From Dioszegia crocea (taxonomy: Eukaryota; Basidiomycota; Tremellomycetes; Tremellales; Bulleribasidiaceae): 64,000 nucleotides of DNA. This document shows positions 58,058 through 64,000 of this stretch, piece by piece. The first letter of the stretch is position 1; the number at the start of each line of letters is the position of its first letter. The stretch lies in assembly GCA_001600615.1 (NCBI GenBank), contig BCKK01000005.1:1389559-1453558 (forward strand), in the 5' to 3' direction. The position numbers and the translations under genes are program-made. The notes beneath the pieces were generated by a model that searched no databases, was not told the origin of the DNA, and saw only the letters and a program-made list of their open reading frames with translations.

Positions 58058-61000
58058 CTACTTATCTCTTCTAGCCTTTAATGGCGGATATCGACAATAT
58101 CGATCACTGATAGCCACCACCTGATAGTCTCCCGGTAGAGAAGATGAAATTGTGTACTCCATGTCTTGAATGTCCGTGATCGTCTGGAGGAATCAGCTTA
58201 TTCTCCCTTGCCGCAAGGGGACAACTCACCTGAGTCTCGACAACCTTGGGCTTTACACCCGGCCCAGCCACCTCACTCCGGGTGTACGTGAAGCTAAACG
58301 GTGCAGTACCTGTAAAATGTACCGAAAAGACTGCGGGATCGTCCCCCTCCCTCAAGTGATTGACACCCTCTTGGATCTTGACGGAAGGTAATGGGTGAAC
58401 ATGTCGTACGAGGTTTGAAATCTCGCGTTTGCACTGAGAAAGTGTCAGCTTCATCATCCGCTGGAACATGCTTCAGAATCATCTAGCTTACTTGATTATC
58501 CTTCAGAGCGACAGAAGTTACTGCGAACCGACCCTTCTCCTCGGCATATCGCGAGAATCTCGATGCGGACGAAGTAACCTTGTGTTTCTTGCCAGACCAC
58601 TCGTACCTGCCCATCAGCCCATGTCTCAATGTTCAAACAGACCACACTCACTCGATCGTCCACGGTGCCTTGCCCTGTAGGAGGAACTCGAGCGTATCAC
58701 CAACACACAGATCCTCCGCCTGACCCACCGCCACAATTCGCGCACTCTCCACAACCTCCACCACACTGCTCAACTCATCTTCATCGCCCACAGCCCATTC
58801 GCATCCCGACTGATCGACAAGACTGGCAATGACAACTTCATGCCGCCCGACCACATCCAGGATATACTCGGGTAAATCCAAGGTCCATTCTTTCCCCTCG
58901 ACAACCACTTCAAACGTCTTGATTTGGCTCGAAGCGGGTTTTCGAACACTAAGACCAAGGGTAAAGGGGGCTTTACCCTGCAATCTAATTTTCACGCCCG
59001 CTTTGAGTGGAGAATCAAGGCATAGTGGTCCAGATGGTGGTTTGACGAACGACGCCGAAGGTCTGGAATGGACTTCGTGACTCAGTGCGAATGAAATAGG
59101 GGTGGAAGCGTAGTTGGAGTCTCGGAGTTCGGTGAAATCGTATCGGTGTGCTCCGGATTCTGGAGCTAGGTGAAGAATACCAGTTTCTTGTGCGGACTTC
59201 AAGGTATGTCGACTGGTGTGCCCATCGCGGGTATGTCGGTAGGTCAATTCAAATGGTGCAGAACCTGGCGATATCAGCTTTGGGCCCGCAACCGATCAGC
59301 TCGTCTCAGCTGGCATACCCTGGAATTTGAACGCCACTTGATCCTCCTCTTCAGCGCATAGACCCTTGTGGGCGAAATTGCGCCCACTCTGGCGCAATGA
59401 TACCGCAGGCTGGACATGGACCTGTGGCCGAGGTTTGAAGGCAATCTCAAACGTCGAGTCTGAATCCGTGATGGATCCAGAGCAATGCGCGTCGCTAATC
59501 TGGAACTGTAAGCTTGGGTCAAGTGTCTCGGTTCCCGGATAGCTCACCCTCAGTAGTCGGTATATGCCCTCCTTCTCTAGGCTGAGTTGACTATTCGGGA
59601 ACCTCATGGTGGTGTTGGTCTCCGCTCCGCCATCTCGAGCGTAAACAACGGTCCAAGGCTGAAATGTCAGTTTCTGGTCCAGGCTCAATCTAGGCTCCAA
59701 ACAACTCACTCCAGTTCCCGTCAATCTCAACGCAGGCTTTTCGACCTCTCCCTCCACAATGGAAACCTTCTCTCCTCCACCCTTCGCGAATCTTCCAGTT
59801 GGCCTGACTCGATCCACATCAACTTCTAGTCCCGGTACCGCCAACCTCCGCACACATCCATTCCCATCTTCAAGGCCTATAAGCCCCACGCTAAATTTCC
59901 CAGAGTTCCCACTTGCAGCTTCGAGGCCTGACGGGACAGGAATGGAAATCTTCGTTCGGCCAGCCGGGATCTCCCTGGTGACATTCTCCGCTCGACCCGA
60001 CGTCGAGGACGTGACGAGGTATGTGACGCGGAGCGGTGCCCTGCCCTTGGCCTCAAGCTGGAGGTCGACTGCATCGCCCGAACAGGCAAACAGCTTTGAG
60101 CGGCGGGGACCGATGATATCGACGCTGGCGAGTGGATGGACCGTCTGTTCGATGGGAGGCTTGTCGAGTTGTTGTCGGGAGTAATGCTTGTCGCTGAGGG
60201 TGTTGAAGCTCTGGCTTATCAGATCATAGGTCGCGATGAACAAATTTAGCGAGAAGCTATCTTACGTAGGTATATGACCCCTCGTACTCCGGAAGAAGCA
60301 CAATTTGTCCATGTGTCGTGTCAAACTTTTCTTTCCTCGACATGGCTTTGGCACCCTTTCGCTGCTCAGTGTACTCGACGACAAAGGGAGGTGTCCCAAC
60401 GAAGTCGAAAGCAGCCGTAACGCCAACATCCATCGCACTGGTCCATCAGCCAACGTCATATTCGTCACTCACCATTCGTGCAGAGTAGTCACGCTCATAT
60501 CGACACTTGGTGGGGGAACGAGATCCACGACGCAAGTCGCCGGCTCCAGTATCCTCCCAGAACATTGTCCCGAGATATCCAACAGGGTATACGTTCCAGG
60601 CTCCGTGACCAGTATACTCTCCGCCTTCTTTCCAACCTTCAACTTCTTCGTTCCTGTACTTCCATCCGATAGCGTGTACCCATATGTCACCTCTACGTCT
60701 GACGGCAGACCACCTTCCGCATCCGCTGTAAACGGTATCGACGCCGTCTTATCCTTGAGTATCTGGATGGGCGAGGAACACTCGAATTGCGCAAATGGCC
60801 GAGCGACGACATTGAACACCTTTTCGGCAGAGTGTCCGGATGGCGTATAGGTATTATGGTGGGCATCGGTAATTGTCGTGAGGGACACGGTGTACGTTCC
60901 AGGCGCATCATGTTTGATCCGAAGAGGTACCGTATGTGTCTTGGCGACTTTATCACGGCGTACCATCCCTCCCTCTCCGGTAGACAGAGGTAGATCATCT

Positions 61001-62288
61001 TCAATCCCTTCAATGACCCCCTGTTCCAATCCACCCTTGGACCGTTTCTTCCATCCAGCCTTCAACGACCCCACACCCCTCACCTGGAATTTCACCACTT
61101 CTTCATCCCCCACACATCTCGTCTCTGCCGGCAATCGCTTGTCTCCCTTCTTCACCAGCGTTCCCTCTCCTTGCGCCATAAAGTCCCCGCCGATCGGACA
61201 CTCAATAATCACCGCCTCTCTATGCGGAGCGACGTGGAATCGGTCTCCCCGCTTATCGCTGACAGTCTTGAGCGAAACGACAGATGGCCTGTCCACCGTG
61301 ATGAACAGCATATTCTCGCTAGACGCCAGATCTTTGGGAACAAACGATAGTGAGTCGGCTGGTCGAATCGAGGGAAGTTTGGCTAATTCCAGACTGTTAT
61401 CCTGGCCGCGCAGAACCATGGCTGATAGTGGGTCGGTAGTGGGCGCTTCGTCCACATCATCCTCGTCATTATCGGTGATGCCTAGTCGGGGTTTATGTGA
61501 TATAAGAGGCGAGCGCTTCATCGATGAGCCGCTGATAGTTTTGACATCGGCGTGGCCTGTTTCGAGTGAACGGATGTAGTAGGATACTTCGTTAGGTATA
61601 GAGTTGTTGAAGATGACGGGGATATATATGGGGGAAGATGCGTCGGGGGGTAGACAGTATGTCAGGGATAGAGGATTGAGAGTCGCGGTACTGCCATTAG
61701 TCTCACTCCTGGGGAGTACTTACCTGAAAGGTAAGAGTCTGATCTTATGTATGCCGGAAATATGCCCCTCATCTTTCCATACCAACCCCTTCACTAATGG
61801 CCACCAGGCGAAATACCACTGGACGCCCAACGCCGGTGGGCCAAAGAGGTTCAAAGATACCCAGAAGGATGCAGGCTCAGCGACGAACCAACAGACGAGA
61901 TTATACGCCGCTGCGATAGCTCCGAGCTGGAGAAGGCGTGGTGTTGAGGGTGATAATTGCGGTATTCTGAGAATGGAGATGAAGGCGAATATGGATATTT
62001 CGAGGAGGCACCACAATGCTGCCGAGTAGAAGGAATGGGGGCGGAAAGTGGATGACCAGGTAGGTTCGGGTGAAGGGATGAGGTATGGAGCTAGGATATC
62101 CCATATTTTGATGGCCTGAAAAATCAGCTGGTCGTCCCTGAGATAGCTTCGTGTTTGACCTAGCTGACCTGGATAAGACCAAAAGCTGAAACAAATACAA
62201 ATCGCTGCTCGTGTGGTTGGAGCCACCGGGTCGGTATCACAGGCGGTGGTGGGCCTGGAGCAGCTGGACCCATCCTAGGGGCAGCCAT
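58058..62288 (-). CDS. POM152: nuclear pore membrane protein Pom152
   Basis: The pore-membrane nucleoporin that forms the lumenal ring of the fungal nuclear pore. The start ATG at 62286-62288 opens a short Pro-rich cytosolic segment (MAAPRMGPAAPG). Three hydrophobic helices follow within the first 170 residues (FVFVSAFGLIQAIKIW, AALWCLLEISIFAFISIL, LLQLGAIAAAYNLVCWFV), consistent with anchoring in the pore membrane. The remainder, about 1,000 residues, is lumenal beta-rich repeats of the cadherin/Ig type. Recurrent patterns such as G-T-Y-T-V/L-x-x-I with a following Cys (GTYTLLDISGQCSG, GIYRLLRVSYPG, GDYQVVAISDRYC) mark the ends of successive domains. The last exon ends LKARRDK at 58058. About 1,275 residues. 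Family assignment rests on this layout. Confidence 0.9.
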
Positions 62289-62615
62289 TTTCGAAAGTCT
62301 GGGCTATCTTTCCAGTCTCATTGAGAAGTCTCCCGCTATATCGAAAGTGGGTTAAGCGATTGTAGTGATCGACAGTGATGAGGAGTTGCGAGAAAGACTA
62401 GATCAATGTACAAAGTAGAGCGATTGGACTAGGAGCGAGAAACAGCTCTTCAGGTCTCCTCTATGTATGACTGTGACGCGGAGTTCTTCTGCATCTCCGC
62501 TCCGCTCAGCTAATTGAGTCCGAGTTAGTGCAAGCAACTCCTCATTCCTTGTCAATCTAGGTATCTCTCTGACTGCTGCTGCACATCGGTAACGGCCGTT
62601 CCTACACAGGCGAGG
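62289..62615. promoter_or_regulatory. divergent promoter region, POM152 and SYS1
   Basis: A gap of 327 bases between divergent start codons, with no clear TATA box, repeat or other feature seen. Confidence 0.5.
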
Positions 62616-63581
62616 ATGCGTGTACAGGGCTGGGATCCCGTGCTGTGAGTTTAAGAGACCTCTCGGGGAAGGAATCAGCTGACGACAGAAAGCATTATTT
62701 GCCAGGTTAGTCTACGACCTCTTCGACGCGACTAGCCCTAGAGTCTCGTTCACTAAGCTTGTCACAAGAAGGCTGACTTTACTAGATCATCTCTCTCCAA
62801 ACAATCCACTACCTAACTCTCTCCCTCCTCTCCCCTTCATTCCTCGCAACATTCACCTCCACCCCTCTACTCGAATACTCCGGCGGCGCATCGACCGTCG
62901 CTCACATCCTAGACTGGCGCGAGATGGCGGGCCGGCCCACAATATCCTCAGCGGCTTTCGGGGATTTACACCGACATGCCGCAATCGCGCACCCAGACAC
63001 CGCAGCGGGCGGCTGGCGATATTTAGGTGGGGCATGGTCAGGTGGGAAGCATGTAGGTATAGTGGAGGGTGAAGAGGGTATCGGGGCTGGGATGAAGGGG
63101 AAAGTATCGGCGGATGAGGCGGAGGAAGTTTGGGATTTTGGTGTGGATGATAGAAGGGGTTGGATCGTTGGTGTTTTGTGGCTTGTCGCTTCGGCTATCG
63201 AGTGAGTTGAGCTGTCCGCAAGAGGATTGAAAGTTGAGCTCATATACCAGTATTGCCCCGCTATACTATATTGTCAAACGCCCGACGTTCATCCTGGACT
63301 TTTCTCTCACTCTCAACTTCGTCCATCTGATCTTGACGACATATTACGCCAAGGCGTTCCCGACCAGTCTGTATTTCTGGGTCATCCAGGCTTTAGGCGC
63401 CCTGTTGATGATCACCATAGCAGAGCAGGTGAGCTTCGTATTACGAATCAGACAGCAAGATCGAAAATCATAGCTGATATTCCAGCTTTGTGTCAAGAGG
63501 GAAATGTCGAGTGACCTGGAGGTCTCGTCGTACGAGCCCATCAATCGAGAAGAAGAGGGGATCCCATTACAAGAGCGGTAG
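62616..63581 (+). CDS. SYS1: Golgi membrane protein Sys1
   Basis: A four-helix Golgi protein that recruits the GTPase Arl3/ARFRP1 to the trans-Golgi. The start ATG at 62616 gives MRVQGWDPVL; the next exon must begin at C after the acceptor CAGAAAG so that LIICQ leads into IISLQTIHYLTLSL. Conserved family segments are PLYYIVKRP, LDFSLTLNFVHLILTTYY and SLYFWVIQALGALLMITIAEQ. Between the first and second helices is a loop of about 90 residues rich in Gly, Ala and charge (about 62880-63150), longer than in the short canonical Sys1. The cytosolic C-terminus ends EGIPLQER. Four introns. About 240 residues. Vps54, encoded 22 kb away, acts in the same trans-Golgi compartment. Confidence 0.85.
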
Positions 63582-63848
63582 ATCTTGGGTCATCATGTAT
63601 TCTTACCTCCACCTCTGCGTAAGAAAGCAAACGAGGACGATCCTCTGTCGTCGGAGGCATTGCATGACGGACTCGCCACGATCTTGATATGGCCACGGTA
63701 AGGTGCGCGGGGAGAAGTCATATTTGGCCAAGCGGATTTGGGGCCTATCTGGTAGATGATAACTCGGGTTGGCCTGGAAGTAACCTACACGCCGCATCAT
63801 GTCTTGTAACGACTAAGTTGGTAAGAGTGGGTACATTGGTGTATTCCC

Positions 63849-64000
63849 TTAATCGATAATCTTATTATACAGTACACTAGCGTTCCAACCCGCCACCATA
63901 GTCTCCTCACACTTGACTCCACGCTTGATCAACTTCCCCTCCAAGTCGTACGCGTCCGCTTTGGTCTGATGCAGCTGTAAACGCGAGTGAGGCATGGGCG
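63849..64000 (-). CDS. 3' end of an unrecognised gene (partial)
   Basis: From the right edge the minus strand is open for about 50 codons and ends with a stop at 63849-63851. The sequence includes LHQTKADAYDLEGKLIKRG, VKCEETMVAG and the end NASVLYNKIID. It contains a Met (63995) but probably continues upstream beyond the window. The composition looks like a real C-terminus of a soluble enzyme. I cannot name the family. Confidence 0.5.
   Translation of the reverse strand, partial: PMPHSRLQLHQTKADAYDLEGKLIKRGVKCEETMVAGWNASVLYNKIID

Overview
The window looks like nuclear DNA from a gene-dense basidiomycete yeast, most likely a tremellomycete related to Cryptococcus, Kwoniella or Saitozyma. The reasons are: nearly every protein gene is cut by many 30-60 nt introns with GTGAGT/GTAAGT-type donors and a CTGAC/CTGAT branch motif just before the acceptor; intergenic gaps are short; and the proteins have fungal family features. 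The genus is an inference, because no marker here was compared with a database. Exon joins were made by eye from splice motifs and protein continuity.

Layout. 0.1-1.5 kb: a monocarboxylate-type MFS transporter (+). 3.4-5.5 kb: a Dhh1/DDX6 RNA helicase (-). 6.5-8.2 kb: an unrecognised protein with a C-terminal membrane anchor (-), divergent from a class II myosin heavy chain (+, 8.8-14.6 kb). 14.8-18.0 kb: a single-pass membrane protein (-) and a phosphoglycerate-mutase-fold protein (-). 19.2-20.7 kb: a secreted alpha/beta hydrolase (+). 21.7-47.1 kb: two paralogous full-length-type ABCC transporters in inverted orientation (21660-27538 +; 41121-47060 -). They enclose a mitochondrial LEA-like protein (-), an RNA-dependent RNA polymerase (+), amidophosphoribosyltransferase ADE4 (-) and the GARP subunit VPS54 (+). 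47.7-50.5 kb: a small C-terminally anchored protein (+) and serine palmitoyltransferase LCB2 (-). 51.9 kb: an intron-containing tRNA-Phe(GAA). 52.4-53.7 kb: small poorly supported coding pieces, including a 114-residue three-exon model. 54.2-63.6 kb: an XPG/FEN1-family nuclease (-), an SLC35F-type transporter (+), the pore-membrane nucleoporin POM152 (-) and Golgi SYS1 (+). The right edge holds the 3' end of an unrecognised gene (-).

Most of the content is housekeeping: purine synthesis, sphingolipid synthesis, Golgi/endosome traffic, the nuclear pore, mRNA decay and the cytokinetic motor, with two drug-efflux-type pumps and an RNAi polymerase. There is no prokaryotic-style operon, CRISPR array or recognisable transposon. 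The most notable points are: the inverted ABCC pair, whose second copy has an apparent one-base frameshift inside nucleotide-binding domain 1; two consecutive tiny exons (18 and 14 nt) kept in both ABCC copies; an ADE4 start codon that appears to be split by an intron; a mitochondrial LEA-like protein with duplicated proline-rich blocks; and long low-complexity insertions or tails in myosin, VPS54 and the XPG nuclease.
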